Origin: Mesotaenium endlicherianum | Taxonomy: Eukaryota; Streptophyta; Zygnematophyceae; Zygnematales; Mesotaeniaceae | Length of the DNA: 64,000 bases | Assembly: GCA_009602735.1 (NCBI GenBank) | Contig: WELA01002119.1 | Coordinates: 136,624-200,623 of the forward strand | Direction: 5' to 3' | In this document: in pieces, positions 11,101 to 23,627 of the stretch | Layout of the letters: every line of letters begins with the position of its first letter | How positions within the stretch are numbered: the first letter of the stretch is position 1 | Program-made: the position numbers and the translations under genes | Notes under the pieces: model-generated | Seen by the model: only the letters and a program-made list of their open reading frames with translations | Databases searched by the model: none | Told to the model about the DNA's origin: nothing

Positions 11101-14100
11101 NNNNNNNNNNNNNNNNNNNNNNNNNNNNNNNNNNNNNNNNNNNNNNNNNNNNNNNNNNNNNNNNNNNNNNNNNNNNNNNNNNNNNNNNNNNNNNNNNNNN
11201 NNNNNNNNNNNNNNNNNNNNNNNNNNNNNNNNNNNNNNNNNNNNNNNNNNNNNNNNNNNNNNNNNNNNNNNNNNNNNNNNNNNNNNNNNNNNNNNNNNNN
11301 NNNNNNNNNNNNNNNNNNNNNNNNNNNNNNNNNNNNNNNNNNNNNNNNNNNNNNNNNNNNNNNNNNNNNNNNNNNNNNNNNNNNNNNNNNNNNNNNNNNN
11401 NNNNNNNNNNNNNNNNNNNNNNNNNNNNNNNNNNNNNNNNNNNNNNNNNNNNNNNNNNNNNNNNNNNNNNNNNNNNNNNNNNNNNNNNNNNNNNNNNNNN
11501 NNNNNNNNNNNNNNNNNNNNNNNNNNNNNNNNNNNNNNNNNNNCCCGTCCCCTCCCCTCCCCCTCCCCTCTCCCCTCCCCTCCTTTCTCCTCATTCGTAG
11601 AGTGTTGGGTCGTTTGACTCCTTAGCTGGCTCATGAACTTATGTCTCGACGGTGCATGTCACGTCGAGTGCAAGGCGTGGAGACAGGCTGCCCCTGTGAG
11701 AGCAGCTGCCTCGAGAGTGTGCCCAGGACGAGCGCTGAGATTGTCTATCCCGCCTTCCTGTTGCTTTGGGCATGCACAGGGGGCCAGCAGCAGCCGCCGC
11801 CACAGCAACAGCAGCAGCCGTACCTGCAGCAGCCCCCGCTTCAGCCACATCAGCAAGGCCTTCCGCTGCCCCTGGGGCCGCCACCTGGACAGGGCCCTCT
11901 GACAGCGCAGCCCCCTCCCCCCCACTTTCGGGGCAGCCACTTCCAGCCACACCCTCAGGCCCAGCCCCAGCCCCAGCCCCAGCCCCAGCAGGCTCCCATG
12001 GGGCTTGCGGCAGCAGCAGCAGCGGCCTCTGCTGTGGCAGGCGCGCTAACGCCTCCCGGGCAGCCGCCGCCAGATGGTGGCGCCGCGGCTGGCGGCAGCG
12101 ACGCGCTGACGAACCAGCTGGCCGGCATGTCGCGGCAGCAGCTGTATGACCTCCTCGCTCAGATGAAGGTGCGCGCGCCTGCCTGGAAGCGCTGCCGCTG
12201 CTCTTGTTACTGCTGCTAGTGGTGGTGCTGGTGCTGGTGTTGGTGGCGGGGCTACTGGTGAGCTGATGCTGCTGGTACTGCCAGTGCTTGTAGTGGTGAT
12301 GGTGCATACATGTGCGTGTCCGGCGGGGGGGGAGAGAAGGAGAGGGAGAGGGAGAGGCAATGCATGCACACTGACCTCAGTGCTTCCAGTGCTGCTGCTG
12401 TGTGTCGCGCAACGCCACATCATGCCGTGCCTGCATGAAAGCGGCTCTCGCTGTCAATACGCCGGACAGTCTGCAGCTGGAGTGAGTTCCAGCAGCTGCC
12501 ATTTGAGTGGCAGTCTCGCCCGCTTCTTCCTCCTCTATGTCTCCCTCTCTCCTCGCCCTCCCTCCTTCCCATCCCTCCCCCTCTTTCCAAATTATGGGTT
12601 CCGGGGACAGCTGTCACACCCTGTGAGCGCCAGTCCCTACCCGCGGAGCAAACTTCTGGAGTCGGCGGGAGGACTATACAAGCCGGATGATGCCAAGCCC
12701 CCAGTAGCTTTGAGCGGCGTGCGGCGGCTCTGGCTGCGGGTGGAGGAGTGAGCAACATGTGCACGTCTGAGGGCCCACTCCTAGTGCTCTCCGGCTAGCT
12801 ACTACCGCCTCACCCTTTCCCTCCTTCCACCTGCCTCTGCTGCCTCTGCTGTGAGTGGGGGTGGAGGGTGGGGGGGGTGTGGGGTGTGGTGGGTGCAGGT
12901 GCTGATTCAGACCAACCACAGCCAGGCGCGCTCTGTGCTCATCGCCAACCCTCAGCTCGCTAGGGGCCTCTTCCAGGTGAGACTGAGGGGGGGGGGGGGT
13001 AACTGAGGGGGGAGGGAGTGATGGTGCGCTTGGGCTGCCTGGGTGTTGCCTGCGTGCAACACTGTGCGCAGCACTGCTCTCTCTCCCCTCTCTCCCTTTG
13101 TGCCATGGCGCTCGCTTGTTTGTGTTTCTTTTTGTGTGTATGAAACTCTTCCTCATGGTTGCCGCAGCTGTTGGTACATGGTTTGCCTGTCTCCTGGCAG
13201 TAATGAGCTGGCAGCTCCGCCATGTCCGTGCCATGCTGCCAGAGTACGTCAAGGGGAGAGAGGAGAGGAGTGGCGCTGCTGTGGCAAGCAGCTTCTACTG
13301 CGTGCTGCCTGTCAGGCTGCCTGACGTGGTCAGGAGATATGGTGTGGGAATGGCCCCACTCAAGGTGGAGGGCAGGGCAAGACAGATGTTTGTGAGAGAA
13401 AGTGATAGGCGCTGACAGTGTCCATGTGACACTTGCACGCGTGAGTGTGTGCCCCAGGAAGAGAGCGAGTGAGTCGACCCTGACAATGTCCTCGTGCCTC
13501 CTCTGTGGGATCGCGTGTGAGCGTGCACCCACACTTTGGTGTGTGCGTGCACGCGTGCGTGTGTGTGCGTGTGGGCTGTCGACGGTGCGGCAGGCGCAGG
13601 TGATGCTGGGGATGGTGAAGCCCCTGGCCCCGGTGAGCTCTCCTCTCCTCCACTATTTTCCTCTGCTGGCCTGTCCCCTCGCTCGCTCGCTCGCTTCCTC
13701 TGGCTGTAGGACTTGTGGTGCGTGGGCTTGCCGAGCTTGCTCTCTCGCTTTGCACCCTCGTGACCTTCTAGTCACCGTTGCTCCCTGTTGCCTGACTTGG
13801 CTCTTCTTTCCTCTCTCCTGCCGTGCACGCCCCACCCCTTCCCAATCGCTCTTCCTCGCCCTCTTCCGGCCTCTCTCCACCTTTTCTCCACCTTTTCAGA
13901 TGCACTCTCCTGGGTGGGGGAGAAGTTGGAGATCACACCCGAGAAATAGACTCCAACACGTGTCAGTTAGTTGCACATGCACGGGATGTGCGTGTGGGAT
14001 GTCCTCCTTTGTTTCTGCCCCACCCTCATCCCTGCAACAACCTCCACAACTAGTAAAGCACAGAAGCAGTGAGCTCCTATTGGTGGAGAAAGAATTACTG

Positions 14101-17100
14101 CATCAACAAAGTGCCGACTCAGGCTTGGATGTAGGATCCGAATGGAGTCAGAGGTGTTTGTCAATCGTTGTTTCAGACAGTCAATACGTCAATGAGGTCC
14201 AAAAAGTCCTAGGGGTGCAGGAAGTTTTGGGCCTGCCTGCAGCTCCCACTCTTCCTCTCTCTCCTTCTTTCTCGCGCTATCTTGTCTCTCCCTGGAAGAA
14301 GCCCTGTTGTCAGGTCTCCTCTGCTGTGATGAGTAAGTCGTGGACTTACAATCGTGAGGTTATGCACTCACCTGCATAACTTTTCCTCAGAAGTAAGACC
14401 CCCCCCCCCCAGCGAGCACAAGCGAGATCCTTTACGACCCGCCTCCACTGAGAGGCGGGGAGCGCTGTCGTTCCCGCCTGACACTCTTGCCTGCCTGTCT
14501 GCTGGTGAGGCTGCAGGGTGCAGCTCTGCAGGCGCCTGCCGCTCCAGGCGCCGGGGCTCCGCCAGCTCAGGTACACGCACCACGCTATCCAGCTCCGCCA
14601 GCTGGCATGCGCTGCTCCCGGCATGTGCTGACTCTGTCTCCTCTTCCTCCGACATTCTGCCGATGAAATCTACCTCACTTAGGAGGAGGAGGGGCTGTAT
14701 GGCGTTGTGCGGAGCTGGTGTTTCAACACTGTGTTGGGAGCCTCCTGGTTGCCCCTGCTCTGCCACGTGTCCAGCAGCTTGGCCCCTTCTCCTGGCGCCT
14801 GACGCACGCGGGCACTCTCGCTCGCACGCTCGCTTGCTCGTGAACCGCCTTCGCATGGGAGGGAACGCGTATGTACTGGCAAGATTGCAAATGTATGATC
14901 CATTTTTGGAGTCGTGCCAACCCTTGTCCGGCTGACACATGTTCCGGCCCCCCTTCCCCGCCTGCATCGGATGAACGAGGGGCACATGCCGCCCTCCCCA
15001 TCCCCCTTGCGTGGGCCCCTGTGCCGCAATCCGCCCGTACCGCTTCCCTGTTGTCCTCCACCTGGCCTTGGCGGCGACTCGTGGCTTTCAAGACTGGCTG
15101 CTTTGTCCCCTACCCCCCGTGCCTGCCTGCGTGCGTGCGTGCATGCAACCATGTGTAGCAGTCATCTGGCATTGGCCTGCTTCTTTTGTCCCCAAAACTG
15201 ATGTGTGTGTGTGTCCGTGTGTGCGCGCGCACACGTGTCTGATAGGGGCCAACTTCTATCCCGATGATCTTTGAGGCCTAGCCTCGAAAAGAGCAAAGCC
15301 TACTATCCTACTGGAACGCTATGCAACCCAGCACCACCCTTCCCTTCCCTTGCTGTCACGAAAGTGTCAACCACTCGCCTTATTTGTGTGTGCTAGCAAG
15401 GGGCCGGGGGTCTCTGGGGCTGTAGGCCTGTTGAGTTGCTCTTCAGAGTGCAGCGTGCACATTGGTTGTGACTTCCCCTTCTTTGTCAACATTGAAGGCC
15501 CCCTGAGTCTGTCCCTCTGAGTATATCGCACCATCTCTGACACGTCTGACACGGTTTGTAGGTGCCGACATCTCAGCAGCAGCAGCAGCAGCTGCCACCT
15601 GGCTCGCAGCCCCCGCCAAAGGCTCTCCCCCAGCCCGTCCAGCAGCAGCAGCAGGGGCCGGGAGGCCAGCAGCTCCGCCCACCCGAGGCAGCGCCTCCTC
15701 CGGGACAGCTCTACCAAATGCAGCCTCCCCCTCAGCAGGCGCACCTGCCCCCCCAGCAGCCGCCGCAGCAGCAGATGCAGCAGCAAGGGCCGCCTCCCCC
15801 ACAGATGGGATATGGCCCCCCTCCTCTCCACGGGCGGCAGCCGCCCATGCCCCAACCCCACTACCAGGTGAGAGGAGCCACTCTGCCACTTGTCCTTCTC
15901 TGACTCGTGCCACACGGCTTCCGCCAGCCCAACTAGAGATGATGCAAGAGAGGGTCCCACGCAGGCAGTCCCCTGGACCCTCTTGTTGTCTCTGCTCCCT
16001 TCAAGATAGCAGCTTGCTTTCTCACGCCGCTGTCCACCTGTCCTCTCTCAGTGGTCCAACAAGGCTCTGACTGGCGCGTAGCAAGAGGCCAGCAGGCAGC
16101 CACAGGAAGGAAGCTGGGTCCCCTTTGATGCTAGCGTACATCCCCGTTTGTCGCACACTTCCCTTTCACAATGAACGTAACAGTGAGTTCTTTATGCCTT
16201 GCAGCAGCTACCAGGGAAAGAGGTGATGAGTCTGATGGGTTCCGTACTCTCCCACCCCTGTTATGAGCAGCAGCAGCTGCCGTCGCAGCAGCAGCAGCAG
16301 CAGCAGGCGGCACAGGCGGCACAGTCAGGAATGGTTATGCAGTTTGGGCAGGCGCAGCAGCAGCCCCCCCCTCAGGCTCAGTACCAGGTCAGCTTATCGT
16401 CCCAATATCCACCCTGCCCCCCCCTTCCTCTCCCTCCCACCCCAACCACAATCTTGTGCGTTTGTACACAGGAGTGATTGTATGGATGCGGGGGGGTGTG
16501 TACTGCCTGCTGTTTACTTGGAGTGCCCATCCAGTGCCCTTTGTGTGTTTGCGCATGTCTGTGTGCGTGTGTGCGCGTGACTGTGCAGAGGGAGAGCGCA
16601 AGGGCACTAGCGAGAGTGTTTGAGGGCTGCTTGTGTGGTGAGGCCCCATGGAAAAAAATGCTCTCTGTGTGGGCCTATTTGTATGCCGTTTGCCGCCCCA
16701 AGTGCCGCTTTCTGTGGTTGCCAAGTGCATCGTACCGCCCTCATGCCGCTTCCTTCAGCTGGTCAATGCCAAGTCAGTTACTTATTTGTGCCACTTTAGA
16801 CAGCCGTTTGAGGGAGCGTGAGTGTGCCGCTGAGTGTGACGCCTGCTTCTGCCTGGCAGCAGGGCATGATGCCACCTGTGCAGATGGGCCCGCCTTCTCA
16901 TCCCATGTCGCACCGGCCCCCGGGCGGAGCCCTGCCCGCCGCCATTGGTCCCCCCCATCCAGCTGGCCACATGATGGGTCAGCCTGCGCCAGGTGGCCAG
17001 CCAGGAGCAGGCCCCATGCAGGGCATGCAGGGCCCCGGGTCAAGCGCGCCCCTGGGGTCTGACAGGGGCGGGGGCTACCAAGTGCCCCCACCTGCCCAGG

Positions 17101-17764
17101 GGTATCCTCAGCAGCAGATGCCGCAGCAGGCGCAGCACCCCTTGCCGGTGCAGCTTGGGCCCCAGCCAGTGCCGCAACAGCAGGCGCCGCCCCCCTTCAG
17201 CCAGCCCCCCCCTCAGCAAGCGCAGGCACTGCCACAGTCGCAGGTATTACGGAGCCCGCCCTCCTGTCTAGTTCCCCTGAGACGAGCTAAATGCGTCCTC
17301 TGGCGCTTCGTGTGTCCAGTTTGAGTCTTGGTGAAAGCGACAAAATTTGTTCTCCTTTGCGTCTGGATCTGCATCCTGCCGGTTGGGAGCTCAAGCAGGC
17401 CGGTCTGTATACATCGTGCGTGCAAGAGTCTTGTGCTTGCAATCATGTTTGATGCCAGACGGGTTTTCATCCTGACACGAAGGCTCCATATGTTATTTGG
17501 CCCTCTGTCTAGTCCAATCGTATCTGGTATATGGTGATGGGTCAAACACCAGGTGCCCTAACAAGCCATGTGATTGTCCATGCGGGCGTTGGTCATATTA
17601 CTAACACTAACCTGACGTATTGTTTTGGACATCAGGTCAACATGGACCTTGAGCAGCAGAAGGCTCTGCTTCAGCAAGTCATGAATTTGACTCCAGAGCA
17701 GATAAATTCGTTACCGCCTGATCAACGAGCACAAGTACTGCAGCTACAGCAGGCATTAAGATAA
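8141..17764 (+). CDS. CSTF64: Cleavage stimulation factor 64 kDa subunit (CstF64), complete ten-exon gene
   Basis: Exons are 8141-8174, 8292-8370, 9531-9705, 11788-12168, 12899-12976, 13594-13632, 15562-15867, 16205-16387, 16860-17243 and 17636-17764. They sum to 1788 nt (595 aa) and keep phase throughout. Residues 9-95 form an RRM with RNP2 VFVGNIPY and RNP1 KGYGFCEY. Residues about 200-262 are the CstF77/symplekin-binding hinge ([19 protein letters not shown], then [11 protein letters not shown] and AQVMLGMV). Residues 263-553 are Gln/Pro/Gly-rich. The last 40 residues are the Pcf11-binding C-terminal domain ([17 protein letters not shown]). CstF64 binds the U/GU-rich element downstream of poly(A) sites in the nucleus (family knowledge). 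The start ATG opens a short leader directly before the RRM. Intron 3 contains an assembly gap, so an extra exon there cannot be excluded, although phase does not require one. Confidence 0.95.
9491..9516 (+). repeat. (TG)n microsatellite next to the exon 3 acceptor of CstF64
   Basis: There are thirteen uninterrupted TG units in intron 2, ending 14 bp before the CAG acceptor at 9530. In RNA this is a long UG run beside the polypyrimidine tract. Further TG-rich tracts occur in other introns of the same gene (about 13535-13575, 15198-15225 and 16540-16580). Confidence 0.9.
10969..11543. other. Assembly gap (575 N) inside CstF64 intron 3
   Basis: The run of N is flanked on both sides by C-rich pyrimidine low-complexity sequence, the likely cause of the assembly break. 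Reading frames crossing it are meaningless. Confidence 1.
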
Positions 17765-19629
17765 ATTGGTATGTTGAGCATAATGCTCTGATTGGGCGAG
17801 CACCGGCATAGATAGGGCGAGATAAGACTAGTTGCTTCTTTGAAACTTATTCGCTAGCAGTAGCTATGGTGCGCCTGTTTTCACCTGCCCCAAGTGCTCC
17901 TCACTGGTGATGTGAGGGCTTAAATTGGAGCTTGTTTAGTGCCTCTGCTTTTGAGGCAACAGCCAGCTACACAAATGCGATTGCAGGGGGTATGAAGAAT
18001 GGGAAGCATGGGGTGGCTTAGGGTATGCCTTGCTTTCTTGACGTTGCGTAGAAAATGTCCCAAGCGTAGCAAGAAGATATGCGTTGAACCCCGCCGTGAC
18101 GAGGTATGCATACAGAATGATGGAGAAATTGCAAGCTCCCATAACCAGGTATTAACGTCTTGGTCTGACTTGAACCATGTTGTTTAATTGGATACTTATG
18201 ATGCTGACTTATGTCTGTTGATGAGGGGCCAGCTTACAGTGGCCCGAACAAGCTTTGATATGTCTGGTGAAAGTATGCGACCTTGTACCAGCAATTACAT
18301 CGATCTTGAAACTTAGGACCTGTTTTCCTTGCAACAGACGATTCTTTCACACCTTGTGAAACTTCATGAATTTTGCTCTTCTGTTTGAGATGTGTGCTAG
18401 TGCCCCTTCAAATTGTCGTATGTGGTTTTGTATAAAAATATAATATGTGAATGTTATCAACATGCAAATGCAGACATCTCTCAGAGAAGGTTACTAACTT
18501 ATCATGCCACGTTATCATTATTAGATAGCATGCTTGCCATTAGTGATTCATGCCAAGCTATCATTATTAGATGAAGTAGACACGTGATCTTGCGGAGGAA
18601 CATCTAAATAAGAACGATAGCGCCAGGCGAATATTTACATGGACCTAGGGTAAAGGTAAATGTGGTATAAACTTAGGTGTAGAAGCAGGCCTCATGGACC
18701 TTTCTAAAATGCAAAACATGCTCATTCTAGCTGAAAAAACTGAATGTATGACCTCAAAACATGTGTATGGGTCCAAACTACGGGCCCTAAAAAATGAATC
18801 AAAGTGGGTCATTATTCGCCGCCGAAATGAGACTTTACAGCAGGCTACTAGAGGTGGCCATAGGCTGACAGCCGGCTCACACTCCTACAAGGTCACCATA
18901 GAGAAGGTTGCGGAGCAGCCTAGCCCACAGGAGAGTCGAGACTGTGACGAGATGTGGGGTGGGAGACGGGGCAAAGCCCTTTGCAGCCCTACAGAGATGA
19001 GGCTCTGGAGGAGATCAGACGCACCCATACATGCTGGGCAGAAAGGGCAGCAAGCACTTGTTCTGCGCTGGAGCAGCTGCCAGGCGCTCCATGTGTGATT
19101 GATAATCAAAATGGGGAACCACCCCCATGATGGAGATAGACGCAGTAACATTGCCCCAGGGTCCCACTTGTGCCGTCCTCACGCTTGAAGGGAGAGAGCA
19201 AGGGAGCATGAACTGCAGCAAGCTGCACGTACTCGTGTTGTGCATACACGCCAAGTGGCTCCCCAATTTGAGCCCCTCGAGAGGACTACTGACCACACTT
19301 ATCGTGGCCAGCATGCTGCTGCTCCTCTTGCTGCCCTTGCTGCACTTGCTGGAGCTGGAGCTGCTGCTGCAGGCTGCCGCTTCCGCAGTTACTTGCACGG
19401 GGGAGGTGCCCAGGGGGGCGCTCTCCTGACGTGCAGAAGCAGCAGCCACGTTGAAGCTGGAAGATGGCGGCGCTTGCGCCCTTGCTTCTGTGGCTACCTG
19501 CTGAGTAATTCTTGCTGCAGCACGAGTAGCAGCAGGAGCAGCAGGCCCGAAGCAACCACGCTGGAGTGCCAGGGCAGCTGGGCCCGGGGGGCGCTTCCAG
19601 GGGGGAGCTCCATCACGGCTGCTCGCTTG
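17765..19629. other. Downstream of CstF64; no gene recognised
   Basis: The first few hundred bases are presumably the CstF64 3' UTR. A direct repeat of about 25 bp (TATCATTATTAGAT core) occurs twice near 18505-18575. A 134-codon plus-strand ORF at 18694-19098 and an antisense one over 19015-19449 have no recognisable motif. CAG/CTG-rich sequence starts near 19310 and leads into the next locus. Confidence 0.5.
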
Positions 19630-20471
19630 TCATGTTGTCCCCGCTCTTGGAACTGCAGGACTTGACCCCAAAGGCCTTACCTGGAAGGCTACCTGCTCCA
19701 ATGAGCTTGCTGCTTCAGCAGCATGAGCAGATACAACTGCAGCAGCAGCAGCAGTAGCAGCAGTAGCAGAAGCAGTAGAAGCAGCAGCATCAGCTGCAGC
19801 AGCAGCAACAGGATCAGCAGCAGCAGTAATTGCTGCAGCAGCAGCAGCAGGAGGAGCAGGAGGGGCAGGAGGAGCAGCAGCAGCAGCAGGAGCAAGAGTA
19901 AGAGCAGGAGCAGAAGGAAGAGCACGAGCAGGAGCGGGAGCAGGAGCGGGAGCAAGAGCAGGAGTGGGAGCAGGAGTAGGAGCAGAAGCAGGAGCACAAC
20001 CGACAATAACCGGAGCAGCAGCAGCAGGCCCGGGACGTGCATGCGGGAGGGCAAGGACACGCGGGCGTGGGGGGTGCATCCAGCGGGAGCATATGGAGCT
20101 CCATCCCGGCTCCTCGCACACCCACTCAATACTCATCTCGGCCACGGCATCAGGAACAGCCGGGGGGGCGTCAATGAGCTGCCCGTATAGAGCATGGCAA
20201 CTGGTGCCAGCTGCTGATGCTGGTGGGTCCAAGTGAAAGGGGGTGCTAGTGTCATCGGCCATGCTGGCGAAGAGCTCAAAAAGTGCAACTTCATCGCTGT
20301 CCTCCTGCGCGAGTCCTGTCAGCTCCTCGGGGAGCCTCTGCTGCCCTGCTTCTTCTACCCCTCCTCCATCTTGCCCACTCCCAGGCTGCTGCTCCCCCCT
20401 ATTGCAGTCGCTATCCACCTCAATGACAGCAGGCATTTCCCCAGCTTCAACCAAGGGCAGGCTATTGCTCC
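19630..20471 (-). CDS. C-terminal exon of an SP-RING-family-like protein, paralogue of the locus at 53.35-54.49 kb
   Basis: Minus-strand open frame with an acceptor (CTTAGCAG) just upstream of 20471 and a TGA ending at 19630, about 280 residues. It opens with MPAVIEVDSD, a hydrophobic-then-acidic pattern like a SUMO-interaction motif, then carries LTGLAQ, PPAVPDAVA and EEPGWSSICSRWMHPPRP, then a long Ala/Pro tract. The same blocks occur in the same order in the SP-RING gene at 53.5-53.95 kb, so the two are paralogues. Upstream exons of this copy could not be defined. A possible short exon near 20790-20740 (MHHCGSSSKPQDG) may match the post-RING segment. Function by analogy: SUMO ligase C-terminus. 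The Ala tract is encoded by low-complexity CAG/GCA DNA, so its length is uncertain. Confidence 0.5.
19730..20010 (+). repeat. CAG/AGCAGG low-complexity tract
   Basis: Nearly 280 bp of imperfect GCA/CAG, then AGCAGGAGCRGG repeats. Read on the minus strand it gives the Ala/Pro tail of the exon above. Read in other frames it gives long Ser-, Leu- or Gln-like ORFs, which are shadows. Confidence 0.85.
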
Positions 20472-21871
20472 CTGCTAAGAGGCACACACACGCGCACAAC
20501 ACACGGGAAGCGTACGCATCATGATTGGTGCCGCTTGTAGCTCTGCCCCTCCCCTCTCTTCTCAACCTCAGAGACTATGCAGGGCAAGCTATTTTGATAG
20601 GCCTGGTGACAAGCTAGGGAAAGTGCTGCATGCCTGGGGGGAGGGGCAGAGGGGGAGAGAGGGCCGGGGGGGGGAGGGGGAATGTACCTGGAGTAGGAAG
20701 ATGGGGAGGAGGCATGTAGCCGGGTGAAGATGCATTGGTGTCCATCCTGGGGCTTAGAAGAGCTACCACAATGGTGCATGACTCTGCACCCCCCAACGCC
20801 CATCGGCAACAGCTTACCACCAAGTCAGCGCCAGTGTGTAGTGAGGAAGAGTAGCAGCAGTCTACAAGCTGTCTTGAGTGCACTCAACAGCAGCCCCGTT
20901 GGCACTCGGTACCCATGACAAGTGTCAGCACGCGCTTCTGCTGACAAGGGGGCAGCCTCTTTGTTCACTCATTTTGCAACAGCACGCAGTGACGCTGCGA
21001 AGTGCCATCTCAGTATGCAGGCAAACAAGTACGACAAGGAGAAGGACCATATACATGCAGGGTGGAGACGGCAAGCCAGGGGGGGGGGAAGAGGGGGAGA
21101 AAGGGGGCGGGGGTTGTGGGTGGGAGGAGGACACACACACCTGTGAAGTCACCAATGGCTTGCACAAAATTGGGGCCGATAGCGACCCTAACATGCACGT
21201 CAGACGGCGTCACGTCCTGCTCTCCTCACCACCATCATCATGGGCGTTTGCGCACAAAGCACCCTATTTCTTAGTGCCAGGTCCAAGCAATCACAGCCCA
21301 CCTGCACGCCATGCAGCAGGCCCGGCAAACGGTGCCCCTGCTACTGCCTCTGCTGCAACTGACATGCAGCGCCCGTGAATGATCAACGGTGATTGGAGCC
21401 AGTTCCAATCTGGGGGCAAGGAAGCGGCAAGTGGACAGCTGAGAAGGTGTGCTTCACCTGCGGCCAAGTGCTTCCGCATGCATCTCAGCCGTGCAACTCC
21501 TCACGTGTGTGTGTGTGTGTGGTGTCTGTGCGTGTGTGCGCGTGTGCGTGTGTGTGGGCATGTGGGCGTGTGCGTGTGTGTGTGCGTGCGTCTCACCGCC
21601 ACCATCACCCACCGCTACATCAGCAGCTCCCGCATTCCACACGTTGCTTCTGGAAGATACTATCAGGAGGTGAAGGAAGGGGAAGAGGGAGGGAAATTTA
21701 CCGCGGGGCTAGTCTCACTCCCCAACACGTCCTCCCCATTTAGCATTATGCTAAGCACCCACCCACAAAACAAACAGCAGAAAGAGCCCGCCTATCAGCC
21801 AAGGGCGTCTGAAGCATCGCCGTGTGCAAGCACCCCTTGAGAGGGAGGCAGGGAGGTCTTACTTGACTAGG
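20472..21871. other. Introns or flank of the minus-strand locus; no exon firmly identified
   Basis: Contains G-rich (20640-20690, 21080-21120) and TG-rich (21505-21590) tracts typical of introns in this genome. Minus-strand segments near 21200-21135 and 21412-21299 are bounded by plausible AG and GT dinucleotides and stay open, but I recognise no domain in them. Confidence 0.4.
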
Positions 21872-21876
21872 GGGGG

Positions 21877-23128
21877 TGTAATGAATCAGTTCATTATTTA
21901 TTTAATTAATTGCATATATAAATAGAACACTGAATAAGTATTGTGTCAATATACTCACGAGTGCGAGTTCATCTAAATGAATGTATGTCGATGTAATGCG
22001 AGTTTACTTACTTTGTCAAAAAGGTCAGCAGGATGACTTTTGTATCATTGTGTAGTTTGCTCACTTTGTTGAAAAAGTCAGCAGGATGACTTTTGTATCA
22101 TAGTATAGTTTGTTGAGATTTATATATCAATTACATATGGGATATAGCATCAGTGGGTTGACATATAGTAAGCTCGCTTGCTATTAGTCAGTATACTTAG
22201 CTTCAGTACGCTGAGGGTAGATATATTCATATAGATTATTATCTGTAGATTGGCACATGTCACCGTACTATACTGAAAGTCGGGAGATCGATTGAGATTC
22301 GGTAAGCCGATGTCCTACCAGTGTGGTTAACTCCAGGGTAGGCGGAGCCGTCGTCAGTCAACTGAATAGTTAGAACTTCAGTCAACCGACCAATTGATAT
22401 GGTCGTTATACCTAGATCCGTGGGTCCCAACTTAACGGGTTTCCCACGAAACGGCGCACCTTGCGCCGTGGTCAACCAAGTGGTCACCAGGTATGTAGCA
22501 GGCTGGGATCTTGTGGTCCCTCATTCTGGACAGTAGGCTTTACAGTCGGATTTCTACTTGCAAGTCATGTGTGCACTTTTGAGTTCGTTCTAATGACCAG
22601 CCTTCACGGAAATTAACATGGCTGCTTCGTCTGCGCTCCAAATGGAGTGAACTGGGAATTTTCGAAAAGGTCTCGTCAAGATGCATCCGTTGCTGTTAAG
22701 TTTGCTTAACTTGGAGTAGTATTGACAGGGTTATGCCCTCTGACATTGCGGGGTCACACAGCGGACAGATTTTATGGTTTTGCACCTAAGTCAGTGGGAT
22801 GTGTTTTAGCTACTTTATGGTCATCTGAATGAGAGCGCCTTTGCTATTCAGTCCCCTGATGTTGTGTATGTGCTTACACATACTTGTAGGCAAGAGGTCA
22901 TGAGTTTCTAAAGGAGAAGCTCTAGTCCTCATCTTCGCCTCTTTCTTGTGCCTAGTATTAGTGTGCAACTATGGCACACTACGATAAGTGAGTCAAAGGT
23001 TTTAGATGAGTAAACGGCATTCATTTTAAGGGCGAAGATCGCTCCCTGATTTCACACGCTTCCACCTATTCGTGATCTTATATATTTAAATGAAATATAT
23101 TAATGTTGAATAAGAAAGATTCATTTCA
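21877..23128 (+). mobile_element. Solo LTR, 1252 bp, Ty3/Gypsy-type, related to element A
   Basis: It starts TGTAATGAATCAG and ends GATTCATTTCA, the same termini as the LTRs of element A (33080-33800). It is flanked by GGGGG on both sides (21872-21876 and 23129-23133), a 5-bp target duplication. A central block (GTGGTTAACTCC.GGGTAGGCGG) is shared with element A's LTR, but the rest is longer and diverged, so it is a sister family. It includes an internal tandem copy of about 55 bp around 22010-22110. No internal region remains, consistent with LTR-LTR recombination. This is an old fossil. Confidence 0.85.
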
Positions 23129-23399
23129 GGGGGCATGATGAGAAAGGAGGGAGTGCTTTGGTTGTCGTTTTGGATGATCGCCAGGTGCTGCAATACGCGC
23201 ACAGCAGGAGGGCCCATGAGAATAGTGACGAAAGCGCCACAACTGTGAGCTGGACAACGAGTGGGAACTGCACCACCCTCCTTCGTAGGCACCTGTTAAA
23301 CACGCACCCCCCCCCCAAAAAAAAAACTCCTGGTCCAGTGATAGACTAATGGATAGAGAGAGAGGGAGAGAGAGGGGTAGGGGAGGCGTGCCGTACCCA

Positions 23400-23593
23400 A
23401 CGCTCCGTCGGCTGCGGCTGGCCCAAAACATAGAAGTCGCTTACGAGCACGTGAAAGCCTGCCTGCTCATGACAGGGCCATTCAAACCAGGACTCAACTC
23501 TACGCAGCATATGGCTTGGCTCAAAAGCCACATCGCATTCAAAAATTTCCACACGGGATCAGCAAGAAGTTCCAGAGCAGACTGGCTGGCCGA

Positions 23594-23627
<34 letters not shown>

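Noticed and set aside
10901-11634. Long ORFs spanning the first N run
   Set aside because: They exist only because N is read as open codons; the flanks are polypyrimidine low complexity.
13402-14379. 325-codon plus-strand ORF
   Set aside because: It covers the CstF64 exon at 13594-13632 in a different frame and continues through TG- and CT-rich intron sequence; no domain is visible.
18694-19098. 134-codon plus-strand ORF downstream of CstF64
   Set aside because: No recognisable motif, start context or splice partners; composition is like the surrounding non-coding DNA.
19723-20190. Ser/Arg-rich, Leu-rich and Cys-rich ORFs in the CAG tract
   Set aside because: All are frame shadows of the same low-complexity DNA. 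Only the minus-strand Ala/Pro frame continues from a conserved exon.
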